Positions 26,365 to 35,656 are shown, numbered from the stretch's first letter. The stretch: 64,000 nucleotides of DNA from Sphingopyxis panaciterrulae (GCF_014199295.1 NZ_JACIJH010000007.1:124001-188000), one strand, 5' to 3'. Program-made: numbers and translations. The notes: a model not told the origin generated them from the sequence alone.

Positions 26365-26720
26365 CCAGGGTTATCAGCGCGCCGCTGCCCAAAGCCGCCA
26401 AGGGCGAGCGCCCCTTCTCGCTGAAGGATGCCGATCACGAGCGGTTGCTGAACATGATCGTCGCCCTGACCGCGGAGATCAGCGTGCTGCAGGACCAGCA
26501 GGACATGCTGACCCGCATCCTGGTTGCGCGCGGCGTCGCCACCGACGAGGAAATAGCCTATTTTCAGCCCGATACCGCCGCCTCCGCGGCGCGGGCGACG
26601 AAGCGCCGCGGACTGATCGAACGCGTCATGCGGATCATCATCGCCGACGCCGAGCGTGCGGTGCGCGACGAGAAGCCCTATGAGGACCTGCTGGCCATGG
26701 TGTCGTCGCCGACGTCCTAG
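26361..26720 (+). CDS. Small helical protein of unknown function (paralogue of the 11597 gene)
   Basis: This 119-residue protein has a heptad-like helix (LLNMIVALTAEISVLQDQQDMLTRILV) and a second C-terminal helix (RGLIERVMRIIIADAERAV). Overlap with the methyltransferase start-stop (ATGA) implies equimolar translation, so it may be a subunit or chaperone of that enzyme. The paralogue at 11597 sits next to a different enzyme set. No recognised domain, signal peptide or metal motif is present. Confidence 0.78.
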   Translation: MTRVISAPLPKAAKGERPFSLKDADHERLLNMIVALTAEISVLQDQQDMLTRILVARGVATDEEIAYFQPDTAASAARATKRRGLIERVMRIIIADAERAVRDEKPYEDLLAMVSSPTS

Positions 26721-26768
26721 CGATTGGGCCTTTGGAAGCGTGGCAAGCCATCATCCGAGCGCTCTAAT

Positions 26769-26795
26769 ACATAATGTTGTTATGTTGACATGATG
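26769..26795. promoter_or_regulatory. Cluster operator, copy 8 (upstream of the flavin reductase)
   Basis: A 6-5-6 palindrome ACATAA-TGTTG-TTATGT is followed by the GACATGATG tail seen in copy 2. It contains the shared heptamer CATAATG and ends about 35 bases before the reductase start. Confidence 0.5.
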
Positions 26796-26829
26796 AATAG
26801 TCCCGCTATCCTGTAGCCATTGTCGCAGG

Positions 26830-27369
26830 ATGAAGGGATGCGATTTGCAGGACGCGATGGACAGGATGAGCGTGCCGACGCGGGTCGACGAGGCGCTGAT
26901 GCGCCGCGTATGCGGCAATTATGCCACCGGCGTCGCGATCGTCAGCACGATGTCGGCGACCGACCAGCCCGTCGCGCTGACGGTCAATTCCTTTTCATCG
27001 GTGTCGCTCGATCCGCCCCTGATCCTGTGGAGCCTGCGCTCGACGTCCCCCAGCCGTCGCCATTTCGAGGAAGGCAAGGCCTTTGCCATCTCCATCCTGG
27101 GGGAGGGGCAGAATGAACTGGCGATGCGTTTCGCGCGTGCCGTTCCGGACAAGTTCGACGGCGTCACGCGCCGCCCCGGCCTGTTGGGCGCCCCCCTGAT
27201 CGAAGGCAGCATCGCCCATCTGGAATGTCTGCGCTACCATCATCTCGAAGCCGGCGATCACATCATTTTCATCTGGCATGTCGTCGAAGCGCGTCAGGCT
27301 CCGGATCGCGCCCCGCTCACCTATTACGAAGGCCGCTTTCATCGCATCGCTCCGCTTCCCGGCGCTTAA
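26830..27369 (+). CDS. Flavin reductase (HpaC/HsaB-like) for a two-component monooxygenase
   Basis: This 179-residue protein has the split-barrel flavin reductase pattern: CGNYATGVAIVST at the start, VALTVNSFSSVSLDPPLILWSL for FMN/FAD, FAISILGEGQ and a C-terminal GDHIIFIWHVVEA. The family supplies reduced flavin to separate oxygenases; the likely client is the acyl-CoA-dehydrogenase-type protein at 20257. Start choice is uncertain: 26830 has no clear ribosome site, while 26857 has AGGA four bases upstream. It carries its own cluster operator. Confidence 0.9.
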   Translation: MKGCDLQDAMDRMSVPTRVDEALMRRVCGNYATGVAIVSTMSATDQPVALTVNSFSSVSLDPPLILWSLRSTSPSRRHFEEGKAFAISILGEGQNELAMRFARAVPDKFDGVTRRPGLLGAPLIEGSIAHLECLRYHHLEAGDHIIFIWHVVEARQAPDRAPLTYYEGRFHRIAPLPGA

Positions 27370-27553
27370 TGCCAAGGTGCGGCAATATCGGCGCGAGGAA
27401 CTGGAGCGCCGGGCGCTTGTCGGCATCGCCGACCGGCTGGCGGACAAGATCGAGGGCGGGCTTTATCAGCCATCCATGAAGGCCCGCGTGGCCGAGCCCG
27501 GATGTGCCCGGGTCTGCGGGAATGACAAGGTTATGAGACGCAGAATATCGTGA
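27365..27553 (+). pseudogene. Coding-like tail without a start, possible gene remnant
   Basis: In the frame offset from the flavin reductase the DNA reads LNAKVRQYRREELERRALVG and continues IADRLADKIEGGLYQPSM, with GC-rich third codon positions. It looks like a real amphipathic helix but has no start codon of its own. It could be the remnant of a truncated gene at the cluster edge, or a frameshifted extension of the reductase. Confidence 0.3.
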
Positions 27554-27587
27554 ACCGGTCGAAAGCGATCAGCGTCCCGCCCTCGTA

Positions 27588-28910
27588 TCAAACCGCCGCC
27601 AGCGCCTGGTCGAAATCGGCGATCAGGTCGTCGGCATTCTCGATGCCGATCGACACGCGGACCAGATTGTCGGTGATGCCGAGCGCCTTCTTGCGCTCGT
27701 CAGGGACCGACAGATGGGTCATCGCGGCGGGGTGGCTGGCGAGCGTCTCGGTGCCGCCGAGGCTGACCGCGAGCTTCGCGATCTTCAGCGCGTCGAGAAA
27801 GCGGAAGCTCTCCGCCTCGCCGCCCTTGATGAACAGCGAAAAGGTCGATCCGGCGCCGGTGCAGTGGCGCTCGAAGATATCCTTCTGCGCCCCTTCCTTC
27901 AGAAAGCCGAGATAGCCGAGCCCCTCGACCTTCGGATGCTGCTTCAGGAAGGCGCAGACCTTGGCGGCATTCTCGCCCGCGCGGCTCATGCGCAGCTCGA
28001 CCGTCTCGAGGCTGCGCAGCAGCATCCAGGCGGTATTGGGGTCGCAGATGGTGCCGATGGTGTTGCGCATCATGCGGATCGGACCGAGCCAATGCTTCGC
28101 GCCGAGCACGCCGCCGGCGACGAGATCGCTGTGGCCGCCGGCATATTTGGTCAGGCTGTAGAGCACGATGTCGGCGCCGTGCTGGAGCGGCGCGGACCAC
28201 AGCGGGCCGAGGAAGGTGTTGTCGATGGCGATCGGCGGGCGGACGTCCTCGGCGAAGGCGGCGTCGACCGCGGCGCGCATCGCCTGCACGTCGACGAGCG
28301 CGTTGGTGGGGTTCGCGGGGCTTTCGAGATAGACCATCGCGACCTTGCCGCCCTGCTTCGCCGCCAGTTCCTTCGCGCGGGCTAGGATCGCGTCCATGTC
28401 GGCGCGCGAGGCTTCGGCGGGAAAATCGACATAGGCGGCGCCGAAGCGCGACAGGATGCGCGCGATCAGCGTCTCGGTCGCGGCATAGAGCGGCCCCGAA
28501 TGGACGATGACGTCGTTCATGTTGACGTGCGCAAGGAGCAGCGTCGCGATCGCCGACATGCCGGAGGAGAAGACGAGCGCGTCCTCCGCCTTTTCCCAGA
28601 CGCCCAGCCGCGCCTCGAGGATTTCCTGGTTCGGGCCGTTGAAGCGCGAATAGACGAGACCCTCGGCCCCGCCGGGGCGCTTGCCGGTGATGCCCTCGAA
28701 ATGGCGCTTGCCCGCGGCGGCGCTTTCGAAGGCGAAGGTCGAGGTCAGGAACACCGGCGGCTTCAGCGAGCCCTCGGACAGCATCGGGTCATAGCCATAT
28801 CCCATCATCAGCGTCGAGGGCGACAGCGGATGGCCGCCGATCTCGGTGACGTCGGCCTTGGGCTTGCGGCGGGCGGGGGCACCGGTGAGGGCGTCGTTGT
28901 CGATGGGCAT
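27588..28910 (-). CDS. Cystathionine gamma-synthase / methionine gamma-lyase family PLP enzyme
   Basis: This 440-residue Cys/Met-metabolism PLP enzyme has VFSSGMSAIATLLLAHV, YLESPANPTN, IAIDNTFLGPLWSAPLQHGAD and the PLP-lysine motif LYSLTKYAGGHSDLVAGG. The fold and order are standard for transsulfuration and gamma-elimination enzymes, but the exact reaction cannot be fixed from motifs. The start at 28910 (MPIDNDALTG) has AGGAG seven bases upstream, better than the longer frame. It marks the return to ordinary chromosomal genes after the accessory cluster. Confidence 0.9.
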   Translation of the reverse strand: MPIDNDALTGAPARRKPKADVTEIGGHPLSPSTLMMGYGYDPMLSEGSLKPPVFLTSTFAFESAAAGKRHFEGITGKRPGGAEGLVYSRFNGPNQEILEARLGVWEKAEDALVFSSGMSAIATLLLAHVNMNDVIVHSGPLYAATETLIARILSRFGAAYVDFPAEASRADMDAILARAKELAAKQGGKVAMVYLESPANPTNALVDVQAMRAAVDAAFAEDVRPPIAIDNTFLGPLWSAPLQHGADIVLYSLTKYAGGHSDLVAGGVLGAKHWLGPIRMMRNTIGTICDPNTAWMLLRSLETVELRMSRAGENAAKVCAFLKQHPKVEGLGYLGFLKEGAQKDIFERHCTGAGSTFSLFIKGGEAESFRFLDALKIAKLAVSLGGTETLASHPAAMTHLSVPDERKKALGITDNLVRVSIGIENADDLIADFDQALAAV

Positions 28911-28979
28911 GGGGGGACTCCTGCGGGTCGATGGTTTCCGTTGCAACTAGCGCGCTTTTCGTTGCCGGTCACCCCGCCA

Positions 28980-30263
28980 TCAATCCTCGAGGATCAGGCT
29001 CCGTTCCCGGGTTTCGGGCAGCAGCAGCGTCGCGACGCCTGCCATCCCGATGACCAGCGCGACATAGACATAGAAAAGATGCTCGACCCCCTGACCCTTG
29101 AGCCACAGCGCGACCATCTCGACCGTGCCGCCGAAGATCGCATTGCCGATCGCATAGGGCAGCGCGACCCCCAGCCCGCGGATATGGGCGGGAAACAGCT
29201 CCGCCTTCACCAGCGCATTGTTCGCGGTATAGCCGCTCTGCAGCGTGATCGGGACCAGGATCACCAAGGTCGCCACGACGGGCGAGGTGACGCGTTCCAG
29301 CGTCAGGAAGGTCGGCACCGCGGCGATGGCGCCGCCGATGCCGAACAGCAGCAGCATCGGCTTGCGCCCGAAGCGGTCGGCGAGCGCGCCGAAGATCGGC
29401 TGCATCGCCGCGAACCACAGCAGCGCGACCGCGATGATGTTGGTCGCGGTCGCCTTGTCGAAGCCGACGCTGTTGAACAGATATTTCTGCATATAGCTGA
29501 TGTAGGTATAGGCGCCGATCCCGCCGCCGGCCGACAGCAGGCCGACGAGGATGCTCTCGCGCCGATGCTCGCGCCACAGCAGCTTCGCGGTCGAGAGCGG
29601 GCGGGTGGCCGCCTGATTCTCGAACGACGGCGTCTCGGCGAGGCCGCGGCGGAGCAGATAGACGCCGAGCGCGAGCAGCGCGCCGATCACGAAGGGAATG
29701 CGCCAGCCCCAGGCGGTGAGCTGTGCCTCGGTCAGCACGGCCTGCAGCAGGATCGCGACGAAGATCGCGCAAAGCTGGCCGCCGATCAGGGTCAGATATT
29801 GAAAGCTGGCCCAGAAGCCGCGATGCGCGCGCGGCGCCATTTCGGACAGATAGGTCGCGCTCGCGCCATATTCGCCGCCGAGCGACAGGCCCTGAAAGAT
29901 GCGCGCGGCGACCAGGATCGCGGGACCGGCGAGCCCCGCCTGCGCATAGGTCGGCGCCACGGCGATCAACAGCGAACCGCCGAACATCAGCGCGACCGAC
30001 AGCGTCAGCCCCGCCTTGCGCCCGCGCGTGTCGGCAAAGCGCCCCATCGCCCAGGCGCCGATCGGCCGCATCACGAAGCCGACGGCAAAGATGGTCGCGG
30101 CGCTCAGAAGCTGCGCGGTCGGATCGGCCTCGGGGAAAAAGACCGGCGCGAAATAGATGGCGAAGGCGGCATAGGCGAACCAGTCGTACCATTCGACCAG
30201 ATTGCCCGCAGATCCGCCGATGATCGACAGCAGCCGTTTGCGCGGTATCGCCAGCGCCTTCAT
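28980..30263 (-). CDS. MHS-family MFS transporter (alpha-ketoglutarate/dicarboxylate permease-like)
   Basis: This 427-residue, 12-helix transporter has GNLVEWYDWFAYAAFAIYF in the first helix and GLSLGGEYGASATYLSEMAP after helix 4, hallmarks of the metabolite:H+ symporter family (KgtP, ShiA, ProP). ATG 30263 (MKALAIPRKRLL) has GGAGAAG just upstream; the longer frame reads through an intergenic repeat and was rejected. The substrate is probably an organic acid. Confidence 0.9.
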   Translation of the reverse strand: MKALAIPRKRLLSIIGGSAGNLVEWYDWFAYAAFAIYFAPVFFPEADPTAQLLSAATIFAVGFVMRPIGAWAMGRFADTRGRKAGLTLSVALMFGGSLLIAVAPTYAQAGLAGPAILVAARIFQGLSLGGEYGASATYLSEMAPRAHRGFWASFQYLTLIGGQLCAIFVAILLQAVLTEAQLTAWGWRIPFVIGALLALGVYLLRRGLAETPSFENQAATRPLSTAKLLWREHRRESILVGLLSAGGGIGAYTYISYMQKYLFNSVGFDKATATNIIAVALLWFAAMQPIFGALADRFGRKPMLLLFGIGGAIAAVPTFLTLERVTSPVVATLVILVPITLQSGYTANNALVKAELFPAHIRGLGVALPYAIGNAIFGGTVEMVALWLKGQGVEHLFYVYVALVIGMAGVATLLLPETRERSLILED

Positions 30264-30294
30264 CCGCTTCTCCCCTTTCACCCTCTTTTTTGTC

Positions 30295-30314
30295 ATTCCC
30301 GCGAAAGCGGGAAT
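30295..30314. repeat. Short palindromic repeat with GAAA loop
   Basis: An 8-bp perfect stem (ATTCCCGC / GCGGGAAT) closes a GAAA tetraloop, within the string TCATTCCCGCGAAAGCGGGA. This element is common between sphingomonad genes. Confidence 0.8.
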
Positions 30315-30435
30315 CCAGTTCCGACGCCGGTTCGCTGGATTCTCGCTTTGAATGGCGAGGATTGGGGCCGGATGCAATCGGCCGCCCGTTCGGGTGGTGC
30401 CTCAGTTTGGATTTGGAAGGGGCCATCCCCTGCCT

Positions 30436-30512
30436 CGTCACCCCGGACTTGATCCGGGGTCCCGCTCAGCGATGCCCGAAAAGCGGGACCCCGGATCAAG
30501 TCCGGGGTGACG
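30436..30512. repeat. Long intergenic inverted repeat, 31-bp perfect arms
   Basis: The left arm (30436-30466) begins CGTCACCCCGGACTTGATCC and is perfectly inverted at 30482-30512, with a 15-base loop. Each arm also contains an internal CCCCGGA...TCCGGGG palindrome, so the block can form nested hairpins. It is one of several dispersed repeat families in this half of the window. Confidence 0.88.
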
Positions 30513-30563
30513 AAGAAAGGAGAACCACGCTCCTGCTTTCAAACTGTGCCACCATCCCCGGTC

Positions 30564-31325
30564 CTAGCCCAACCCGATCACCGACACTTGCCGGCCATAA
30601 CCATTCTCGCCCCGCAGGCAGGCGCGGCGGTAGCTGTAATAGTCCCCCGCCTCGGCGCAGGTGTCCTGCCCGCCGATGGCGATGCGCGTGACCCCCGCCG
30701 CGGCGAGGCGCGCAGCGACATAGGCGGCGATGTCGAACATCGCGTGGCCGGGGCGCCCGGCGGCGAAGAAGCGTTCGTTGGCGGGATCGTCGGCGACGAA
30801 GCGCTCCACGAAACCCGCGTCGACCTCATAGGAGGCGCGGCCGATGCACGGGCCGATCGCGGCGGCGATCGCGCCGCGCCGCGCGCCGAGACCTTCCATC
30901 GCATCCAGCGTCGCGTCGGTGATGCCCGCGATCGCGCCCTTCCACCCGGCATGGGCGGCGGCGACAACGCCCGCCTCACGGTCGGCGAAGAGGACGGGAA
31001 CGCAGTCAGCGGTCAGGATGCCGAGCAGGATGCCGGGGGTGCGCGTCGCCAGCGCGTCGGCCTCGGGCCGCGCCGCGAGGTCGGTCGCCGCGTCCACCGT
31101 GACGCAGCGCCTGCCGTGCACCTGATACACGCCGGCGAGCGCCGCGCCGGGCAGCACCGCGTCGGCGGCGCGGCGGCGGTTCTCGGCGATCAGCGCCGGA
31201 TCGTCGCCCGAGCCGAGGCCGCAGTTGAGCGACGCGAGTTCGCCCGCCGACACGCCGCCGCGGCGCCCGAAGAATCCGTGCGGCACGCCGTCCAGCGGCG
31301 CCGCGGTGGTGAAGGGCGGGGTCAC
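30564..31325 (-). CDS. pgeF: PgeF/YfiH laccase-domain protein (peptidoglycan-editing or purine-nucleoside enzyme)
   Basis: This 253-residue protein has the YfiH/PgeF metal motifs LTADCVPVLFAD and AAHAGWKGAIAG, the N-terminal HGFFGRRGGVS and the C-terminal YYSYRR. The family edits mis-incorporated residues in peptidoglycan precursors or acts on nucleosides. It starts at GTG 31325, overlapping the acetyltransferase stop (GTGA), and is the last gene of the lgt-midA-GNAT-pgeF operon. Confidence 0.9.
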   Translation of the reverse strand: MTPPFTTAAPLDGVPHGFFGRRGGVSAGELASLNCGLGSGDDPALIAENRRRAADAVLPGAALAGVYQVHGRRCVTVDAATDLAARPEADALATRTPGILLGILTADCVPVLFADREAGVVAAAHAGWKGAIAGITDATLDAMEGLGARRGAIAAAIGPCIGRASYEVDAGFVERFVADDPANERFFAAGRPGHAMFDIAAYVAARLAAAGVTRIAIGGQDTCAEAGDYYSYRRACLRGENGYGRQVSVIGLG

Positions 31326-31840
31326 AGGTCGAGCCTCCAGATGCGGTCCTCGTCGATATGGTCGCCGACGCGAAAGGCGTTGCGGCCGACGTCGACGAAG
31401 CCATAGCGGCGATAAAAGGCCTGCGCGCGGGGGTTTTCGGTGAACACCGACAGATAGAGGATCGACGCCCGCTCGCGCGCCCAGGCAATGCCCCATTCGA
31501 TCAGCGCCGCGGCGACCCCGGTGCCCTTTGCCGCCGCGCCGACATAGAGCTGGTGCAGCTCGGTCGCGTCGTCGGACGGCTGGCCGGGGGGCAGGGCGAA
31601 ATCGATCGGGCCGAGCTTGACGAAGCCCAGGATCGCGCCGCCCGCACCGCGGACCAGCGCGACCGTCCAATCGGGATCGGCGATCTGCGCCGCGATCCGC
31701 TCCGGCGGGTTCCAGCCGGCGAGGAAGGCCGCGAGGTCGGCGGGGTCATAGATATGCCCGAAGGTGTCGACGAACGACGCTTCGGCAAAGGCCGACAGCG
31801 CCTCGGCATCGGCGGCGGTGGCCGGTTCGACGGTGGTCAT
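31322..31840 (-). CDS. GNAT-family N-acetyltransferase
   Basis: This 172-residue acetyltransferase has a GNAT fold with LHQLYVGAAAKGTGVAAALIEWG, the acetyl-CoA binding region Q/R-x2-G-x-G/A, and a final FYRRYGFVDVG segment. The acceptor is unknown. It is coupled by four-base overlaps to midA upstream and pgeF downstream. Confidence 0.85.
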   Translation of the reverse strand: MTTVEPATAADAEALSAFAEASFVDTFGHIYDPADLAAFLAGWNPPERIAAQIADPDWTVALVRGAGGAILGFVKLGPIDFALPPGQPSDDATELHQLYVGAAAKGTGVAAALIEWGIAWARERASILYLSVFTENPRAQAFYRRYGFVDVGRNAFRVGDHIDEDRIWRLDL

Positions 31841-32907
31841 GCGGAGTCTCCCGGTTCGGCGAAGCCCTCGGGGCGCGGCCAGCCCGAAGCGTGGATCGCC
31901 ATGACCTTGAACAGGTCGCCCATCGCCGCGGGCTCGACCAGCCGGTCGCGCTGCCCCGTCAGTTCGTCGGCGCGGTCCGGCGCGGCGGCGGCGAGCGCGG
32001 TCAGCCGCGCGTCGATGCCCAGTCGCCGCAGCCAGTCGCCCTGGCCGACCGGCCCCGCGACGAGCGCCCCGGCGTTGCGCGCGGCAAAGGCGAGCGCGGC
32101 GAAATCGACATGCGCGGTCAGATCGGCCTCACCCGGCTGCGCGAAGGGATCGGCGAAGCGATGCGCCTTCACCGCCTGCAGCGTGTCGCCTGCGGCGGGG
32201 CCGCTATAGCCATAGTCGATCGCGAGCAGCGCGCCCCCGTGACGCGACAGGCGAAAAGCGCAGCCCTGCATGATCGCGGCCGCGGCGGGTGCGGTCTCGA
32301 CGATGGTGCCGACGGGCTGATGACGGAGCGCGGGCGGAACCGCCTCGGCGGCGGGGGTGTCGCCCGCCGCGGCGGCCAGCGTGTCCTGATCGCGCACCAC
32401 GACGCGCTCGCGCCAGCCCTTCGCCGTCCGCACATATTGGTGGATCGGCAGCGCGTCGAAAAATTCATTGGCGACGATGATCGGCGCGACGTCGGCGGGC
32501 AGGTCGGCAATGTCGGCATGATGGACGGCGGCGGGGATCCGCGCCGCCTGCGCCGCGCGCAGCGCCGGGCTGGTCTCGATCAGGTGGATGCCCTGCGGCA
32601 TGGCGCCGAAGCGCGCCATCGCGCGCAGCGCATCGAGCGCCAGCGTGCCGCGCCCGGGGCCGAGCTCGATATAGCGAAAGGCGGGCTTGCCCGCGCGCAG
32701 CCACAGATCGGCGATCCAGACGCCGACCATCTCGCCGAACATCTGGCTGATCTCGGGCGCGGTGGTGAAATCGCCGGCGGCGCCCAGCGGATCGCGCGTC
32801 GCATAATAATGCGCGTTGGCGGCCGCCATATAATCGGCGACCGTCATCGCCCGCGCGCTCGCGATCTGCAACATCAGTTCGGCAGGCGTCGGCGGGCCGT
32901 CAGGCAA
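31837..32907 (-). CDS. MidA/NDUFAF7-family SAM methyltransferase
   Basis: This 356-residue class I methyltransferase starts with [23 protein letters not shown] and has [22 protein letters not shown] and [10 protein letters not shown], the signature of the MidA/NDUFAF7 (DUF185) family. The mitochondrial member methylates an Arg of complex I subunit NDUFS2, so a role in complex I assembly is likely but not proven here. It overlaps the lgt stop by eight bases. Confidence 0.88.
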   Translation of the reverse strand: MPDGPPTPAELMLQIASARAMTVADYMAAANAHYYATRDPLGAAGDFTTAPEISQMFGEMVGVWIADLWLRAGKPAFRYIELGPGRGTLALDALRAMARFGAMPQGIHLIETSPALRAAQAARIPAAVHHADIADLPADVAPIIVANEFFDALPIHQYVRTAKGWRERVVVRDQDTLAAAAGDTPAAEAVPPALRHQPVGTIVETAPAAAAIMQGCAFRLSRHGGALLAIDYGYSGPAAGDTLQAVKAHRFADPFAQPGEADLTAHVDFAALAFAARNAGALVAGPVGQGDWLRRLGIDARLTALAAAAPDRADELTGQRDRLVEPAAMGDLFKVMAIHASGWPRPEGFAEPGDSA

Positions 32908-33772
32908 CGCTGTCTTTCCCAGCGATCGGCTCGACGCGTTGGCGGCGGCCCTTGGCGGTCATGACCAGCCACACTCCCGCGATCAGCATCGGGACGGTCA
33001 GCGTCTGCCCCATGGTCAGCCCCCACGACAGCGTGCCGAGCTGGACGTCGGGTTCGCGCACGAACTCAAGGCTGAAGCGGCTGAGGCCATAGAGGATCGC
33101 GGCGAGGCCGAAGAGGAAACCCGGCTTGTATCGCGCGTCGGTGCGCCAGAAGAAAAAGGCGAGGATCGCGAACATGAGAATGCCCTCCAGCCCCGCCTCG
33201 TAGAGCTGGCTCGGGTGGCGCGGCAGGTCGCCGGCGCGCGGGAAGATGATCGCCCAGGGCACGGTCGTCGGCCGGCCCCACAGCTCGCCGTTCACGAAAT
33301 TGGCGAGGCGGCCGAAGAAGAGGCCGAAGGGCACGACGCAGGCGATATAGTCGCAGAAGCGCAGGAAATTCAGCTTTTCCTTGCGCGTCACGTACCAGAT
33401 GGCGAGCAGCACGCCGACGACTCCGCCGTGCAGCGACATGCCGCCGTCCCAGAGCTTGAAGATCTCGATCGGATGGCGGAGGTAATTGCCGAGATTGTAG
33501 AAGAGGACATAGCCGATGCGCCCGCCGACGATGATGCCGAGCATCGCATAGAAGACCATGTCGTCGGCGTGGCGGCGCGCCATCGGGGCGCCGGGCTGCG
33601 CGATCAGCTTCAGCAGATACCAGTAACCGACGAAGATTCCCGCCAGATAGGCGAGCGCATACCAGCGGATGGGCAGGCCGAAGACGCTGAACGCGATTTC
33701 GCTATGGTCGCCCATCAGGTCTTGAAAGTTCAGATATTGCGTCGCATCGGCTAAGGTTGCAAAAAGAAACAT
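32900..33772 (-). CDS. lgt: Phosphatidylglycerol:prolipoprotein diacylglyceryl transferase
   Basis: This 290-residue, seven-helix membrane enzyme transfers diacylglycerol to the lipobox Cys of prolipoproteins. It has [31 protein letters not shown] and [13 protein letters not shown], the Lgt signatures, including the catalytic Arg and His regions. A start at [12 protein letters not shown] (33772) is used; a shorter start at MGDHSEIAF is possible. It heads the lgt-midA-GNAT-pgeF operon, divergent from the acyl-CoA synthetase. Confidence 0.95.
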   Translation of the reverse strand: MFLFATLADATQYLNFQDLMGDHSEIAFSVFGLPIRWYALAYLAGIFVGYWYLLKLIAQPGAPMARRHADDMVFYAMLGIIVGGRIGYVLFYNLGNYLRHPIEIFKLWDGGMSLHGGVVGVLLAIWYVTRKEKLNFLRFCDYIACVVPFGLFFGRLANFVNGELWGRPTTVPWAIIFPRAGDLPRHPSQLYEAGLEGILMFAILAFFFWRTDARYKPGFLFGLAAILYGLSRFSLEFVREPDVQLGTLSWGLTMGQTLTVPMLIAGVWLVMTAKGRRQRVEPIAGKDSVA

Positions 33773-33846
33773 ATTGTCTCGGCCCTTCCCCAGGAGAGGC
33801 CTTCCCCATAGGGGGTAAGGCAAGCGAGACCAAGAGGAGAGATAGG

Positions 33847-35553
33847 ATGCCATCCGCGCTCGATTTGCGCCTGGACGCCGCTTACAAGCTGATCACCGGA
33901 CCCGGAGGGCCGATCGAGGTCGGGACCATCGAACAGGATGGCCGTACACTGCCCTATATCTCCAATGCGCCGACCAACCTGACCGACTATATCGCCTTCT
34001 TCAGCGCCCAGCACGGCGACGCGACCTTTCTGGTCGAGGGTAATGAGCGGCTGAGCTTCGCGCAGACCTGGGCCGCGGCGCGCAAGGTGGCGGCGGGGCT
34101 GATCGAGGGATATGGCGTCGAGCGCGGCGACCGGGTCGCCATCGCGATGCGCAACGCCAACGCCTGGTGTGTCACCTATCTCGGCGTCCTGATGGCGGGC
34201 GGCTGCGCGACCCTGCTCAACGGCTGGTGGCAGGGCGCCGAACTCGCGGCGGGAATCGCCGACAGCGAGGCGAAGCTGGTCCTCGCCGACCCGCAGCGCG
34301 CCGAACGGCTCGCCTGCACCGAACATGGCGCACAGGTCGTCACGCTCGACATCACGCGTCCGATCGACGAGGCGATCGCGCCGATCACCGATGCGGGGGG
34401 CAGCGACGCGACGGTGCTGCCGTCTCTGACCGGCGACGACCTCGCGACCATCCTCTTCACCTCGGGCTCGACCGGCCAGTCGAAGGGGGCCTGGTCGCGC
34501 CACCGCGCGGTGGTGCAGGCGATCTTCAACTATGTCACCCAGACCGCGAGCATCGTCCATCTGCTGACCGAGGACGGGCAGATGTCGGACATCCAGCCCG
34601 CGACGCTGATCTGCACGCCGCTGTTCCACGTCACCGCGGAAATCCCGGTGTTTCTCCAGAGCTTCGCGCTCGGGCGCAAGCTGGTCCTGATGCCGAAATG
34701 GAACGCCGAAGAGGCGATGCGGCTGATCCAGGACGAGCAGGTCAATTATTTCGTCGGCGTGCCGCTGATGAGCTATGAGATTCTCGTCCATCCGAACCGG
34801 TCGAAATATGATCTGTCGACGTGCAAGAGCTACGCCGGCGGCGGCTCGCCGCGCCCGCCCGAACATGTGAAGCGCCTCGCGACCGAAATGGGCGAGGGCA
34901 AGCCGCTGCTCGGCTATGGCCTCACCGAAACCAACGCGGTCGGCTGCGGCATCATCAACGAGAACTACCTCGCCAAGCCGATGTCGACGGGTCCCGCGTC
35001 GAAGCCGCTCGTCGACCTCGCGATTCTCGACGACCGCGGCGAACCGCTGCCGCAGGGGCAGGTGGGCGAGGTGTGCATCCGCTCGATCTGCAATTTCGAG
35101 GGCTATTGGAACAATCCCGAAGCGACGAAGGCCGCCTTCTTCGCCAACGGCTATTTCCGCACCGGCGACCTCGGCTATCTCGACGAGGACGAATATCTGT
35201 TCATCGTCGACCGCAAGAAGGACATCATCATCCGCGGCGGTGAGAATATCAGTTGCCCCGAGGTCGAGGCGGCGATCTACGCCCATCCCGACGTCCAGGA
35301 ATGCGCGGTGTTCGGCCTGCCCGACGAGCGGCTGGGCGAAGTCGTCGGCGCGGCGGTGTGGCTGACGCCGGACAGCAAGACCGACGCGACCTTGCTCGCC
35401 ACTTTCCTGAGCGAACATCTCGCGCCCTTCAAGGTGCCGGCGAAGATCTGGCTGGCCGACGCGCCGCTCCCCAAGCTGGGCAGCGAAAAGATCGACAAGG
35501 TCAGCCTGCGCAGCCGCTATCGCGACGAATATGCGGCGGAGCTTGCGGCCTGA
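33847..35553 (+). CDS. AMP-forming acyl-CoA synthetase / ligase
   Basis: This 568-residue ANL-superfamily enzyme has [20 protein letters not shown] (P-loop), [31 protein letters not shown] and [19 protein letters not shown]. The C-terminal Lys loop reads LGSEKIDK, with E replacing the usual G before the catalytic Lys. It activates a carboxylic acid with ATP and CoA; medium-chain or aromatic acids are typical. ATG 33847 follows GAGGAGAG-type purines and was preferred over an upstream in-frame start. Confidence 0.92.
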   Translation: MPSALDLRLDAAYKLITGPGGPIEVGTIEQDGRTLPYISNAPTNLTDYIAFFSAQHGDATFLVEGNERLSFAQTWAAARKVAAGLIEGYGVERGDRVAIAMRNANAWCVTYLGVLMAGGCATLLNGWWQGAELAAGIADSEAKLVLADPQRAERLACTEHGAQVVTLDITRPIDEAIAPITDAGGSDATVLPSLTGDDLATILFTSGSTGQSKGAWSRHRAVVQAIFNYVTQTASIVHLLTEDGQMSDIQPATLICTPLFHVTAEIPVFLQSFALGRKLVLMPKWNAEEAMRLIQDEQVNYFVGVPLMSYEILVHPNRSKYDLSTCKSYAGGGSPRPPEHVKRLATEMGEGKPLLGYGLTETNAVGCGIINENYLAKPMSTGPASKPLVDLAILDDRGEPLPQGQVGEVCIRSICNFEGYWNNPEATKAAFFANGYFRTGDLGYLDEDEYLFIVDRKKDIIIRGGENISCPEVEAAIYAHPDVQECAVFGLPDERLGEVVGAAVWLTPDSKTDATLLATFLSEHLAPFKVPAKIWLADAPLPKLGSEKIDKVSLRSRYRDEYAAELAA

Positions 35554-35565
35554 GGCAATTTTATG

Positions 35566-35656
35566 ATCCGTTCGTGCTGAGCCTGTCGAAGCCCCGTCCT
35601 TTTTGAACGACGCAAGAAGGAAGAACAGCCCTTCGACAGGCTCAGGGCGAACGGAT
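35566..35656. repeat. Intergenic inverted repeat, CCGTTCG...GTCGAAG family
   Basis: The left arm (35566-35591, ATCCGTTCGTGCTGAGCCTG...) is inverted at 35631-35656 with a two-base difference. The same arm sequence family occurs at 52962-53053. It lies in the gap after the acyl-CoA synthetase and may act as a terminator. Confidence 0.85.

Larger units (their letters stand above)
30264..30563. other. 300-base intergenic region with two hairpin repeats
   Basis: There is no gene here. It holds the short GAAA-loop hairpin at 30295-30314 and the long inverted repeat at 30436-30512, between the start of the MHS transporter and the end of pgeF. Confidence 0.7.

Noticed and set aside
28500-30452. A 650-codon frame antisense to the PLP enzyme and MHS transporter
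   Set aside because: It is the mirror of two clear genes with strong motifs; such long antisense frames are normal in high-GC DNA.
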